Counted from the first letter of the stretch, positions 35,712 to 45,080 are shown. The stretch: DNA of 64,000 nucleotides from Microbacterium sp. SL75 (GCF_026625865.1 NZ_CP113067.1:1364001-1428000); one strand, 5' to 3'. Program-made: numbers and translations. The notes: generated from the letters alone by a model not told the origin.

Positions 35712-36982
35712 TTAGAGCGCTCCCAGACCTGCTGGGCGGCGGTCAGAGCGTCGTTCCAGGCCTGCTTCGGGTCCTTGCCCTGCGACTGCACGTTCGTCAG
35801 CTCGGTGATGAAGGGGGCCTGCAGCTCGTTGTCGATCGGGCTGGTGTAGCTGATCGGCATGTTCTCGGAGGCCGTCTTGAAGACGTCGGTGGTCACCTGG
35901 TCGCCGAAGAACGGGTCGGGCTGCTGCAGGGCAGGCTGGCTCAGTGCCGCGGTCGAGGACGGGAAGTTGCCCACTTCGGTGTACGTGGTGGCCTGGTTCT
36001 CGGCGTCGAGGAGGTAGTCGATGATCTTGATCGCTTCGTCCTTGTTGCCGGTGGCGGCGGGAATGGTCAGGAACGAGCCGCCGATGTTGGCCGGGCCGCC
36101 CGGCATCGCGGTGACATTCCACTTGCCCGAGGTGTCGGGGGCGTTGCTCTTCATGTCGCCCTGGTACCAGGCGGCGCCGAGCAGGGTCGGGAGCGAGCCG
36201 TTGTTGACCGCGGCGGCCCAGTCGGGGCTGCCGTCCTGGATGCCGGCGACCAGGCCGAGCTCGTTCGCCTCGATCGCGGTGTCCCAGGCCTTCTTGACCT
36301 GGGCACTGTCGCCGAGGAACTCGCCGTCCTGCGAGACCATCTTCGTCTCGCCCTGACCCATGACCTTCGTGAACACGTCTTCCATCGAGACCTCGAGGTA
36401 CGCGCCGGTGGCGGCCTTGAGCTTCTTACCGAAGGCGAAGTAGTCGTCCCAGGTCTTGGTGGCGGCGGCGACGGCGGCCGGGTCGGTGGGAAGGCCCGCC
36501 GCGGCAAGCACGTCGGTGCGGTAGTACAACGCGGTGGGACCGATGTCGGTGGGCAGGCCGATGAGCTTGCCGTCGGGAGTCGTGGCCTCGGCGAGCTTCC
36601 AAGCGGGGAAGTCGGCGAGCTTGTCGTCGATACCGAGCGTCTTGAGATCGGTGAAGAGGTCGGCCTGCTGCAGGAAGTAGGGCATGTCCTCGCCCTTGAT
36701 CCCGGTGATCGAGGGGATGCCGCTGCGGCCGGTGAACACGGTCACGAGCTTCTGCTTCACGTCGTCGCCGATGGTCGTGACCTCGAGCTTGGCGTCGGGG
36801 AACTGGGCCTTGGCCGAGTCGACGACGCTCTCGCCGAGGCCGCCGGGCCAGGTCCAGAGGGTCATCGGGCCGTCGGACGAGCCGCCGGCGCCGCCAGAGC
36901 AGGCCGAGAGGGACACGGCGGCGACGGCGGCGACGGCGACGGCGCCGAGCGCGCGTCGGTGGCGCGGGGTGAGGGTCATCAT
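35708..36982 (-). CDS. Sugar-binding lipoprotein of an ABC importer
   Basis: A 424-residue extracytoplasmic solute-binding protein (family 1). The lipoprotein signal ends in LSAC (Cys near residue 28), then a Gly/Ser linker. The mature part shows ITGIKGEDMPYFLQQADLFTDL, GLPTDIGPTALYYRTDVL, and GGSFLTIPAATGNKDEAIKIIDYLLD, typical of oligosaccharide binders. AGGAG lies 10 nt before the first of two ATGs (36982). It is second in the operon after the kinase. The ligand is likely a mannose-, GlcNAc- or galactose-containing oligosaccharide by context. Confidence 0.92.
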   Translation of the reverse strand: MMTLTPRHRRALGAVAVAAVAAVSLSACSGGAGGSSDGPMTLWTWPGGLGESVVDSAKAQFPDAKLEVTTIGDDVKQKLVTVFTGRSGIPSITGIKGEDMPYFLQQADLFTDLKTLGIDDKLADFPAWKLAEATTPDGKLIGLPTDIGPTALYYRTDVLAAAGLPTDPAAVAAATKTWDDYFAFGKKLKAATGAYLEVSMEDVFTKVMGQGETKMVSQDGEFLGDSAQVKKAWDTAIEANELGLVAGIQDGSPDWAAAVNNGSLPTLLGAAWYQGDMKSNAPDTSGKWNVTAMPGGPANIGGSFLTIPAATGNKDEAIKIIDYLLDAENQATTYTEVGNFPSSTAALSQPALQQPDPFFGDQVTTDVFKTASENMPISYTSPIDNELQAPFITELTNVQSQGKDPKQAWNDALTAAQQVWERSK

Positions 36983-36989
36983 GGGTGGG

Positions 36990-38006
36990 TCACTCCTTGA
37001 TTCGGGTGCGGTGTGAGGGCGGGGCGTCGAAGGGCGATGCGCCGTCGTGCAGCGCGGCGCGAAGGAAGGCGAAGCGCGCCGGGTCGGCGGCCGCCGGGTG
37101 AGCGTCGAGCCAGGGGAGCAGCTCGTCGAGTCGGGGAGCAGCGGCCGCGCCGCCCGGGCGCGACACGGTGATGGCGGCGACGAGCGTGGCGAACTCCACG
37201 CGCTCGCGCAGTGACCAGGCCGTGAGCTCGGCGGCGGCGAGGGCCCCACCGAAGACGTCGCCGGCGCCCGTGGCATCGACGAAGTCGATGGCGACGGCGT
37301 CGATCTCGACCTCGTCGCCCGCCGCCGCGTCGACGGCGATGGCACCGTGGCCGCCGCGGGTGACGACGGCGAGGGGGACGCGCTCGGCGAGGGCGCGGGC
37401 GGCCGTGCGGGCGTCGTGGGCGCGGGTGTAGGCGCGGGCCTCGGCCTCGTTCGGGAGGAACGCGTGGCAGCCGTCGAGCACGTCGAGGGCCGTGGCATCC
37501 CACCGCTCGTCGGCATCCCAGCCGATGTCGGCGAACACTTTGGTGCCGGCCGTAGCGCGCTCACGTACCCACTCCGATACCGAGTCGTCGATGTGCAGGG
37601 CTGCCACGGGAGTGACGGGGGCATCCTGCAGGAGGGATGCCAGGGGGGCGGCGGGACGACCGCCCGTGACCAGAGCGCGGTCGCCGTCGTAGTTCATCGC
37701 GGCGGTGACGGGCAGGTTCCAATCGGTGCGCGCGCGGACGCCGTCGATGATGCCCTCGTCGGCCAGACGGTCGCGCACGAGTCGAGACATCGGGTCGGCG
37801 CCGGCGTCGGCGCAGAGCATGGTGTCGACGCCGAGACGGGCGGCGGCGATCGCGTAGTTCGCGATGCCACCGGGACCCCAGCCGAAAGCCGGTGTCCAGT
37901 GCTCCTCACCGAGGCGCGGGGCTGAGGCGAGGTCGGCGAAGACCAGATCGAGAAAGAGCTGCCCCGCCGTCAGAAGGCGAGGGGTGGGACCGGATGCAAC
38001 TGTCAT
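36990..38006 (-). CDS. PfkB-family carbohydrate kinase
   Basis: A 338-residue ribokinase-fold sugar kinase. N-terminal PfkB region: FGWGPGGIANYAIAAARLG; C-terminal signature with the catalytic Asp: FVDATGAGDVFGGALAAAELT (DATGAGD), plus PLAVVTRGGHGAIAV in the nucleotide site. It probably phosphorylates the sugar released by the hydrolases of this locus (fructose, glucosamine or another hexose); the exact sugar cannot be told. First gene of the minus-strand operon, with a strong GAGGAGG ribosome site before the ATG at 38006; only 7 bp separate it from the binding-protein gene. Confidence 0.9.
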   Translation of the reverse strand: MTVASGPTPRLLTAGQLFLDLVFADLASAPRLGEEHWTPAFGWGPGGIANYAIAAARLGVDTMLCADAGADPMSRLVRDRLADEGIIDGVRARTDWNLPVTAAMNYDGDRALVTGGRPAAPLASLLQDAPVTPVAALHIDDSVSEWVRERATAGTKVFADIGWDADERWDATALDVLDGCHAFLPNEAEARAYTRAHDARTAARALAERVPLAVVTRGGHGAIAVDAAAGDEVEIDAVAIDFVDATGAGDVFGGALAAAELTAWSLRERVEFATLVAAITVSRPGGAAAAPRLDELLPWLDAHPAAADPARFAFLRAALHDGASPFDAPPSHRTRIKE

Positions 38007-38137
38007 CGGCCCCTCCTCTCTTCGGTGACGACCGGGGGCGTTGCACCGTTTATAGCACCGAGCAATCATGAACGCGCAAATTTTTGCGTGTAAACATTTT
38101 GTTACTGAGCGATTTTGAGCGCTATGGTGATCGAACC
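38007..38137. promoter_or_regulatory. Divergent control region of the glycan locus
   Basis: An AT-rich island in a high-GC background. Plus strand: TTGTTA (38099-38104), 18 bp, TATGGT (38123-38128), then 9 nt to the deoR ATG, with no clear ribosome site. Minus strand: TATAAA (38049-38054) as the operon -10. Between them lies the palindrome CGCAAA-TT-TTTGCG (38075-38088), and GAGCG is directly repeated at 38107 and 38116. These are the best candidates for the DeoR operator. Confidence 0.6.
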
Positions 38138-38884
38138 ATGAAAGACGTCAGAGATCGCGAGATCCTCCAGCACCTTCGTTCCGCCCGAGCGGCCACGGTC
38201 GCGGAGCTCGCCGAGGCCACCGGCTCGAGCATCGCCACGATCCGCCGCGATCTGCAGCGCCTCGACGACGCGGGGCTCCTCCGGCGCACCCACGGCGGTG
38301 CGGTGATGAGCGAGGGCGACGCCCCGTTCGCGACCGTCGAGCCCGTCAACCGCGAGGGCAAAGAGCGCATCGCGCGGGCTGCGGCCGCGACCATCCGTGA
38401 CGGTCAGGCCGTCATCCTCGACGTCGGAACGACGACGCTGCAGCTCGCCCGTCTCTTGCGCGGCCGCGCGGTCACCGTCATCACGAACAACCTGGCGATC
38501 TACGACGTGCTGCGCGACGAACGCGAAACGCACCTCGTGATGCTCCCGGGCGATTACGATCCGGTCTACCGCAGCGTCGCCGGCCACCTCACGACCGAGT
38601 CGCTGCGTCTGATCCGTGCCGACCACGCGTTCCTCGGCGTCAGCGGTATGTCTCCCGAGGGCGACCTGCGCGACACCACGCTCGCCCAGGTCCCGATCAA
38701 GCAGGCCATGCTCGCCGCGTGCGACGCGGCGACCGTCCTCGCCGACCACAGCAAGTTCCCCGGCAGCGGCGCCGGGCGTATCGCCCTGCCCCTCGCCCTG
38801 CGGCGGCTCATCACCGATGCGCCGCTCGAGGGCCCGATCGTCGAGTCCCTGGGCCGACGGAATGTCGAGATTGTGACCGCATGA
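38138..38884 (+). CDS. DeoR-family sugar-locus repressor
   Basis: A 248-residue regulator. The N-terminal winged HTH is REILQHLRSARAATVAELAEATGSSIATIRRDLQRLDDAGLLRRTHGGAV. The C-terminal sugar-phosphate sensor shows ILDVGTTTLQLARLL, TNNLAIYDVL, and LADHSKFPG, as in the DeoR/GlpR family whose effectors are phosphorylated sugars. Divergent from the importer operon and overlapping the GH4 gene (ATGA), so it should control both arms. Confidence 0.94.
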   Translation: MKDVRDREILQHLRSARAATVAELAEATGSSIATIRRDLQRLDDAGLLRRTHGGAVMSEGDAPFATVEPVNREGKERIARAAAATIRDGQAVILDVGTTTLQLARLLRGRAVTVITNNLAIYDVLRDERETHLVMLPGDYDPVYRSVAGHLTTESLRLIRADHAFLGVSGMSPEGDLRDTTLAQVPIKQAMLAACDAATVLADHSKFPGSGAGRIALPLALRRLITDAPLEGPIVESLGRRNVEIVTA

Positions 38885-40221
38885 AGCTTGCCATGATCGG
38901 TGGCGGAGGATTCCGCACCCCTCTGGTCTACCGCGCCCTCCTCCTGGACCGCGACCCCGGACGCGTCGACGAGGTCGCCCTCATCGACACCGACGGCACC
39001 CGGCTGCGCACGATGGCCCGCATCCTCGAAGATCAGGCCCGCGACTTCTCCGACGCACCGCACGTGAGCGTGCACACGGATGCCGAGGAGGGCCTGCGCG
39101 GCGCCGACTTCGTGTTCTCGGCCATCCGCGTCGGCGGCATGGAAGGTCGGGCGGCCGATGAGCGCATCGGCCTCTCGCACGGGGTCATCGGTCAGGAGAC
39201 CGTCGGCTTCGGCGGCATCTCTTACGCGCTGCGCACGCTGCCGGTGGCCATGCGGCTCGCCGAGCTCATCCAGCGGGTCGCCCCCGATGCGTGGGTCATC
39301 AACTTCACCAACCCCGCCGGCGTCGTCACCGAGGCCATGGGTCGTGTGCTCGGCAAGCGCGTGATCGGTATCTGCGACTCACCGATCGGCCTGGCCCGTC
39401 GCGCGCTCGGGGCTCTCGGCATCCGGGACTCCGCTGACGTCGAGATCGAGTACGCGGGTCTCAATCACCTCGGCTGGCTCACCGCCCTGCGCCGCGACGG
39501 CGTCGACCTGCTGCCCGAGCTGCTGGCCTCTCCCGAGCGCATCGAGTCGTTCGAAGAGGGTGCGCTGTTCGGCGCCGACTGGATCCGCACGCTCGGCGCG
39601 CTGCCCAACGAGTACCTGCACTACTACTCGTACCGCCGCGACGTGCTGCAGGCCGACCAGTACGCGGCGACCACCCGCGGGCGGTACCTGCTCGACCAGC
39701 AGGCCGGGTTCTGGGATGCCGCGGCGACTGCCCCGCACCCGCACGCGGCGTGGGAGGCCTGCCGCCACGAGCGCGAGGTCACCTACATGGCGACCAACCG
39801 CGACTCCGCCGGCATGGGCGACCGTGACGAGGAAGACCTCGTCTCGGGCGGCTACGAGAACGTCGCGATCGCGCTGATGCGCGCGATCGCCTACGACCAG
39901 TCGGCCCGTCTGATCCTCAACGTGCCGGGCGGCGGTGTGCTCGCCGGTCTCGACGACCAGGCCGTGGTGGAAGTCCCGTGCATCGTCGGCGCCGACGGCC
40001 CGCGGCCCATCGAGAGCGCGGCCGTGCCTGCTTTCGGCCTCGGTCTCGTCACCACGGTGAAGTACGTCGAGCGGCAGACCATCGAGGCCGCGCTCACGGG
40101 TTCGCGCGCCGCCGCGCTGCGCGCTCTCGCCCACCACCCGCTCATCGACTCGGTGCGGGTGGCCCGTGCCCTCCTGGACGACGCCGGCTCCAGCTTCGCC
40201 GACCTGTCGTACCTCCGCTGA
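38881..40221 (+). CDS. GH4 family 6-phospho-glycosidase
   Basis: A 446-residue NAD+- and Mn2+-dependent hydrolase of family 4 (6-phospho-beta-glucosidase type). The Rossmann start is MKLAMIGGGGFRTPLVY; FGGISYALRTLPVAMRLAELI and WVINFTNPAGVVTE follow; GICDSPIGLARRALG replaces the usual CNVP with CDSP around the metal-binding Cys; EYAGLNHLGWL carries the metal His. These enzymes cut phosphorylated disaccharides after uptake, yet the locus has an ABC importer rather than a PTS, so either the PfkB kinase phosphorylates the disaccharide or the substrate is not phosphorylated. Confidence 0.9.
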   Translation: MKLAMIGGGGFRTPLVYRALLLDRDPGRVDEVALIDTDGTRLRTMARILEDQARDFSDAPHVSVHTDAEEGLRGADFVFSAIRVGGMEGRAADERIGLSHGVIGQETVGFGGISYALRTLPVAMRLAELIQRVAPDAWVINFTNPAGVVTEAMGRVLGKRVIGICDSPIGLARRALGALGIRDSADVEIEYAGLNHLGWLTALRRDGVDLLPELLASPERIESFEEGALFGADWIRTLGALPNEYLHYYSYRRDVLQADQYAATTRGRYLLDQQAGFWDAAATAPHPHAAWEACRHEREVTYMATNRDSAGMGDRDEEDLVSGGYENVAIALMRAIAYDQSARLILNVPGGGVLAGLDDQAVVEVPCIVGADGPRPIESAAVPAFGLGLVTTVKYVERQTIEAALTGSRAAALRALAHHPLIDSVRVARALLDDAGSSFADLSYLR

Positions 40222-40224
40222 CCC

Positions 40225-40261
40225 GGGGGTGCGGTTCCGCCCCCCACGGCGCCGCACCCCC
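40225..40261 (+). terminator. Strong hairpin between GH4 and GH38 genes
   Basis: GGGGGTGCGG (40225-40234) pairs perfectly with CCGCACCCCC (40252-40261) directly after the GH4 stop, in a 120-bp gap. No U-tract; it may attenuate transcription into the mannosidase or stabilise the upstream message. Confidence 0.55.
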
Positions 40262-40341
40262 GCACCACGTCACAGCCCCGCAGAACGAAACCCGAACCGC
40301 GCAGCCCCGAACCTCGCGCAGCCTTCGAATCGGAGACCACC

Positions 40342-43300
40342 GTGCACCAGAACCTCACGCTCGTCGAAGAGCGCATCCACCGCGTTCTCACCGAGCGCAT
40401 CGTGCCCGCCGTCTACTCGGCCCGCGTGCCCGTCGCGTTGCAGGCCTGGATGGTCCCCGACGAGCCGGTCCCGGCATCCGAGGCGCTCGCCGCCGACTAC
40501 TCGCCCTTCGCCGTCGGCGACAGCTGGGGCCGCGCGTGGTCGACCTGGTGGTTCGAGGTCACCGGCGAGATCCCCACCGACTGGGCCGGCCGCACGGTCG
40601 AGCTGCTGCTCGACCCGGGCTTCCAGGGCGACTGGCCAGGCAACCAGGCCGAGGCGCTCGTGCACACCCCCGACGGCGTGCAGGTCAAGGGCATCCACCC
40701 CCGCAACCACTACGTCCGTTTGGCCGACGAGGCCGCGGGCGGTGAGCCGGTGCACTTCTTCGTCGAGGCCGCGGCCAACCCCGACATCTTGAAGAACGAC
40801 TTCGTCCCGACGCCGTACGGCTCGAAGAAGACCGCGCCCGAGGCGCCCATCTACACGTTCCGTACCGCCGAGCTGGCCGTGTTCGAGCCCGAGGTGTGGG
40901 GGCTGCAGTTCGACGTCGAGGTGCTCTACCAGCTCATGAAGGAGCTGCCCGAGACCGAGCCCCGCCGCCACGAGGTCATGCGCGCGCTCGAGCGGGCGCT
41001 GAACGTGCTGCGCCTCGACGACATCGTCGGCACCGCCGCGGCCGCCCGCGCCGAGCTGGTCGACGTGCTCTCGCGCCCGGCATCCGCCTCGGCCCATCGC
41101 CTCTCGGGCATCGGTCACGCGCACATCGACACCGCGTGGCTCTGGCCCATCCGCGAGACCAAGCGCAAGACCGCCCGCACGTTCTCGAACGTGCTCGCCC
41201 TCGCCGAGCAGTACCCCGACTTCCGTTTCGCCGCGTCGTCGGCACAGCAGTACGCGTGGGTGAAGGAGCGCTACCCGCACGTGTGGGAGGGCATCAAGGC
41301 CGCGATCGCCGCGGGCCAGTGGATCGTCGTGGGCTCGCAGTGGGTCGAGCCCGACGGCAACCTGCCGAGCGGCGAGGCGATGGTGCGCCAGATCACGCAG
41401 GGCATGCGTTTCTTCCGCGACGAGCTGGGCGTCGAGACGCACGGCATCTGGCTGCCCGACTCGTTCGGCTACACCGCCGCGTTCCCGCAGATCGCGAAGC
41501 TCGCGGGCCTCGACTGGTTCCTCACGCAGAAGATCTCGTGGAGCCAGACGAACAAGTTCCCCCACCACACCTTCTGGTGGGAGGGCATCGACGGCTCGCG
41601 CATCTTCACGCACTTCCCGCCGATCGACACCTACAACTCCACGCTCGAGGGCGAGGAGCTGCACCACGCCGTGCGCCAGTTCCGCGACAAGGGGAGGGCG
41701 ACGACCTCGCTCGTGCCGTTCGGCTACGGCGACGGCGGCGGCGGACCCATCCGCGAGATGATGGAGCGCCAGCGCCGCGTCGCCTCGCTCGAGGGCTCGC
41801 CCCGCGTCGAGATCGAGCACCCCGACGACTTCTTCGCCGCAGCCCAGGCCGAGTACCCCGACGCCCCCGTGTGGGTGGGCGAGCTGTACCTGGAGCTGCA
41901 CCGCGGCACCTTCACCTCGCACGCCCGCGAGAAGCGCGGCAACCGCGAGGCCGAGAACCGCCTGCGCGAGGCGGAGCTCTGGTGGACCGCCGCGGCGCTC
42001 ACGGGCGCCGAGTACCCCTACGAGGCGCTCGACCGCCTGTGGCAGGGCGTGCTGCTGCAGCAGTTCCACGACATCCTGCCCGGCTCGTCGATCCAGTGGG
42101 TGCACGAGCAGAACGAAGAGGACTACGCCGCCGCGCTCGCCGAGCTGGAGCGCTCGATCGCCGAGGCGCTCGCGGCCGCGGGCCTGTCGGCCGCGGTCGT
42201 CAACTCGGCGGACCACGCGCGTCGGTCTCTGACCCTGGATGCCGAGGGCACCCCGCTCGCACTGGTGGAGGCGCCGGCGCTGGGCGTGGCATCCCTCGTT
42301 CCCGTCGTTCCGGCGCACCCGGTGACCGCGCACCGCGACGGCGAGGACATCGTGCTCGACAACGGTCTCGTCCGGGTGACCGTCGACGCCCGCGGCCTCG
42401 TCACCTCGATCGTCGACCTCGCCGAGAACCGCGAGCTCGTGCCCGCCGGCCGCGTCGCCAACCTGCTGCAGCTGCACCAGGACCTGCCGAACGCGTGGGA
42501 CGCGTGGGACATCGACGCGCACTACCGCTACACCTTCGACGACCTGGATGCCGCTGACGCGGTCGAGCTGGTCGTCGACGGCGACCTGCGGGCCCGGGTC
42601 GTCGTGACCCGCTCGTTCGGCACGTCGCGACTGACGCAGACGATCGCCGTGCAGGCCGACGACGTGCGCGTGCACTTCGCCGTCGACCTCGACTGGAACG
42701 AGCGCGAGAAGCTGCTGAAGGCGTCGTTGCCGTTCGTCGTGCACGCGCATCACCACAGCGCCGAGATCCAGTACGGGCACGTGCGCCGCGCGACGCACAC
42801 GAACACCTCGTGGGAAGACGCGAAGTTCGAGGTCATGGCGCACCGCTGGGTGCACGTCGAAGAGCCCGGCTACGGCATCGGCGTGACCAACGCCGCCACC
42901 TACGGCCACGACATCACCCGCACCGTCGGGGCCTCGGGCGAAGTCGAGACCGAGGTGCGCCTGAGCCTCGTGCGTGCGGCGAATTCGCCCGACCCGATCC
43001 AGGATGCCGGCCACCACACGTTCGCCTACGCGGTGCACCCCGGGGCCGACATCGCCGCGGTCGTGGCATCCGGTTACGAGCAGAACCTGCCGCTGCGCCG
43101 CCCCGTCGTGGAGGGCACCGTCCAGCCGTGGAGCGTCGTGCGCTCGACCAACGAGGGCATCCGGATCGAAGCCGTCAAGCTCGCCGACGACCGATCGGGC
43201 GATGTGATCGTGCGTGCGTACGAGGCGCTGGGTCGTCGCGCGGCCACGACGCTGGTGCCCGGGTTCGCCGTGGCATCCGTCTCCGAGGTCGACCTGCTCG

Positions 43301-43416
43301 AGCGCCCGCTCGGTGCCGACATGGCGCGTTCGCGTCAGCTCGCGCACGAGGGCGACGAGATCCAGCTCGAGCTGCGGCCGTTCCAGGTCGTGACGCTGCG
43401 GCTGACCCGCGGATGA
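40342..43416 (+). CDS. Alpha-mannosidase, GH38
   Basis: A 1024-residue cytosolic zinc alpha-mannosidase that trims alpha-linked mannose from glycans. Zinc ligands and catalytic residues are in GHAHIDTAWLWP (about 259) and GIWLPDSFGYTAAFPQI (nucleophile Asp near 373), with FGYGDGGGGP (about 460) and LLQQFHDILPGSSI (about 573) as other family blocks. N-terminal (VPVALQAWMV, DSWGRAWSTWWFEV) and C-terminal beta domains are both present. Start at the GTG 40342 with GGAG spaced 7 nt. The stop overlaps the MFS start (ATGA). Confidence 0.95.
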   Translation: MHQNLTLVEERIHRVLTERIVPAVYSARVPVALQAWMVPDEPVPASEALAADYSPFAVGDSWGRAWSTWWFEVTGEIPTDWAGRTVELLLDPGFQGDWPGNQAEALVHTPDGVQVKGIHPRNHYVRLADEAAGGEPVHFFVEAAANPDILKNDFVPTPYGSKKTAPEAPIYTFRTAELAVFEPEVWGLQFDVEVLYQLMKELPETEPRRHEVMRALERALNVLRLDDIVGTAAAARAELVDVLSRPASASAHRLSGIGHAHIDTAWLWPIRETKRKTARTFSNVLALAEQYPDFRFAASSAQQYAWVKERYPHVWEGIKAAIAAGQWIVVGSQWVEPDGNLPSGEAMVRQITQGMRFFRDELGVETHGIWLPDSFGYTAAFPQIAKLAGLDWFLTQKISWSQTNKFPHHTFWWEGIDGSRIFTHFPPIDTYNSTLEGEELHHAVRQFRDKGRATTSLVPFGYGDGGGGPIREMMERQRRVASLEGSPRVEIEHPDDFFAAAQAEYPDAPVWVGELYLELHRGTFTSHAREKRGNREAENRLREAELWWTAAALTGAEYPYEALDRLWQGVLLQQFHDILPGSSIQWVHEQNEEDYAAALAELERSIAEALAAAGLSAAVVNSADHARRSLTLDAEGTPLALVEAPALGVASLVPVVPAHPVTAHRDGEDIVLDNGLVRVTVDARGLVTSIVDLAENRELVPAGRVANLLQLHQDLPNAWDAWDIDAHYRYTFDDLDAADAVELVVDGDLRARVVVTRSFGTSRLTQTIAVQADDVRVHFAVDLDWNEREKLLKASLPFVVHAHHHSAEIQYGHVRRATHTNTSWEDAKFEVMAHRWVHVEEPGYGIGVTNAATYGHDITRTVGASGEVETEVRLSLVRAANSPDPIQDAGHHTFAYAVHPGADIAAVVASGYEQNLPLRRPVVEGTVQPWSVVRSTNEGIRIEAVKLADDRSGDVIVRAYEALGRRAATTLVPGFAVASVSEVDLLERPLGADMARSRQLAHEGDEIQLELRPFQVVTLRLTRG

Positions 43417-44696
43417 CCCGGAGCGCGACCCCGGCGGCCCCCTGGCGACAGCGCATCGGCGTGCTCGCCGTGTGGCTCGTCGGGGTCGTCGCGTACGTGG
43501 TCTCCATCGTGAATCGCACCTCCCTGTCGGCCCTCGGGCTCGAGGCGGCGGATCGGTTCGCGATCACCGCGGCGACGCTGTCGCTTCTGGCCGTCGTGCA
43601 GCTCGCCATCTACGGCGCGCTGCAGCTGCCGGTCGGGCTGCTCCTCGACCGGTTCGGCGCGCGCACCGTGCTCACGGTCGGCATGTTCGTGATGGCCGCG
43701 GCGCAGGTGCTTCTCGCGATCGCCCCGGGCGTGGGCCTGGCGATCGCCGCGCGTCTGCTCATGGGCGCCGGCGAGGCCGCGATCTTCCCCGGCCTGCTGA
43801 GGGTCATCGGAATGCGCTTCCCCCGACGCCTCGCGCCGACGGCCGTGCAAGTGACCGGACTTCTGGGGCAGTTCGGTCAGATCATCAGCGTCGTTCCGCT
43901 CGCGGCCCTCGTCGGTCTGTCCGGGTGGACGTCGGCCTTCCTCGCGGTGGCCGGGGTCACGGCTCTGGTGGGCGTGCTGGTCGTGGTCGTCGTCCACGAG
44001 CGCGGGTCGATCGCCGTCGCACGGGAGCCGGTCGGCCGGTCCGTGCGCGCGGCCTGGCGTGCGGCGGGCACCCGTCTGGCGTTCTGGGTGCACTTCGTCA
44101 CCTCGTTCTCGGGCAACGCCTTCGCGATCCTCTGGGGCTTCCCCTTCCTCGTGGCCGGTCAGGGCCTGGATGCCGCGACCGCGGGCGGACTGTTCACGGT
44201 CTACGTCGTCGGCGGTATCGTCTTCGGGCCGCTCGTGGGTGCCGTCTCCGGGAGGTTCCCCCGTGCTCGGACCGCCCTCGTGATCGCTCTCGTCGCCGCG
44301 CAAGCGGCGTCGTGGGCGGCGGTTCTGGTGTTTCCCGACCGGGCGCCGCTGCCCCTTCTCGTCGTGCTCGCTATCGCCATGTGCGTCGGGGGGCCCGCGT
44401 CGATGATCGCGTTCGACATCGTGCGCGACCACAACCCGCCCGAGCGGCTGAGCACGGCGACAGGGGTGGTGAACGGCGCGGGTTTCCTCTCGAGCATCCT
44501 GGTGGTCCTGGCGATCGGCGCCGTACTCACCCTGCAGGCCGGTGGGGGAGAGTTCTCGCTCGCCGCGTTCCGTCTGGCGGAGCTCGTGCAGGTGCCGTTC
44601 TGGGCGATCGGGCTCCTCCTCGTGGTGCGCGCGCATCGCCAGGTGACGAGCCGCGGCATCGATGCGCCCCGCACGGGAGCCCGCGTCGTCGGATAG
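43413..44696 (+). CDS. MFS transporter coupled to the GH38 gene
   Basis: A 427-residue, 12-helix major facilitator. The loop 2-3 motif is GLLLDRFGARTVLTVGMF, and helix 4 carries RLLMGAGEAAIFPGLLRVIGMRFP, as in anion:cation symporters or sugar-acid carriers. An Ala-rich N-terminus precedes the first helix. The ATG overlaps the alpha-mannosidase stop, so the transporter is expressed with it and may export or import a product of glycan breakdown. Substrate unknown. Confidence 0.88.
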   Translation: MTRSATPAAPWRQRIGVLAVWLVGVVAYVVSIVNRTSLSALGLEAADRFAITAATLSLLAVVQLAIYGALQLPVGLLLDRFGARTVLTVGMFVMAAAQVLLAIAPGVGLAIAARLLMGAGEAAIFPGLLRVIGMRFPRRLAPTAVQVTGLLGQFGQIISVVPLAALVGLSGWTSAFLAVAGVTALVGVLVVVVVHERGSIAVAREPVGRSVRAAWRAAGTRLAFWVHFVTSFSGNAFAILWGFPFLVAGQGLDAATAGGLFTVYVVGGIVFGPLVGAVSGRFPRARTALVIALVAAQAASWAAVLVFPDRAPLPLLVVLAIAMCVGGPASMIAFDIVRDHNPPERLSTATGVVNGAGFLSSILVVLAIGAVLTLQAGGGEFSLAAFRLAELVQVPFWAIGLLLVVRAHRQVTSRGIDAPRTGARVVG

Positions 44697-44794
44697 CGAC
44701 GGGGCGCTCGGCGCGATCGGATCGCCTGGCACCCGGATGCCACCTTCATCGGCTGTACTCGTGGGACGATCTCCCCACGGCCCGAGGAGGAACC

Positions 44795-45064
44795 ATGACC
44801 GAGTCCCGCACGCTGCCCCCCGAAGCGCTGAACGACTGGAGCGCCGCTCTCGCGGAGCGCTTCGGCCTGGCCGAGGGCGACATCCCCATCTCTCTGATCC
44901 TCGATCTCGCGCGCGACGTCGCCAACGGTGTCGCCCGGCCGGCGGCGCCGCTCAGCGCATTCGTCGCCGGTCTCGTCGCCGGTCGAGCGGGCGGCTCACC
45001 CGCCGACACCGAGGCCGCCGTGGCGGCGGTGGTGCGAATGGCACGCGAGTGGGAGAGCCGCTGA
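44795..45064 (+). CDS. DUF6457 small protein
   Basis: An 89-residue helical protein: LNDWSAALAERFGL, ILDLARDVANGVARPAAPLSAFVAGLVAGRAGG, then VRMAREWESR. This matches the DUF6457 domain, seen in actinobacteria either alone or attached to MobA-type molybdenum-cofactor proteins, with unknown role. Strong GAGGAGG ribosome site. No Mo genes are adjacent here; the mobA gene lies 17 kb away. Confidence 0.75.
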   Translation: MTESRTLPPEALNDWSAALAERFGLAEGDIPISLILDLARDVANGVARPAAPLSAFVAGLVAGRAGGSPADTEAAVAAVVRMAREWESR

Positions 45065-45080
45065 GGTCGGATGCCCAGCC

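Noticed and set aside
38007..38137. A horizontally acquired element because of high AT content.
   Set aside because: The AT-rich stretch is only about 130 bp and is explained by two divergent promoters and operators; flanking genes have normal composition.
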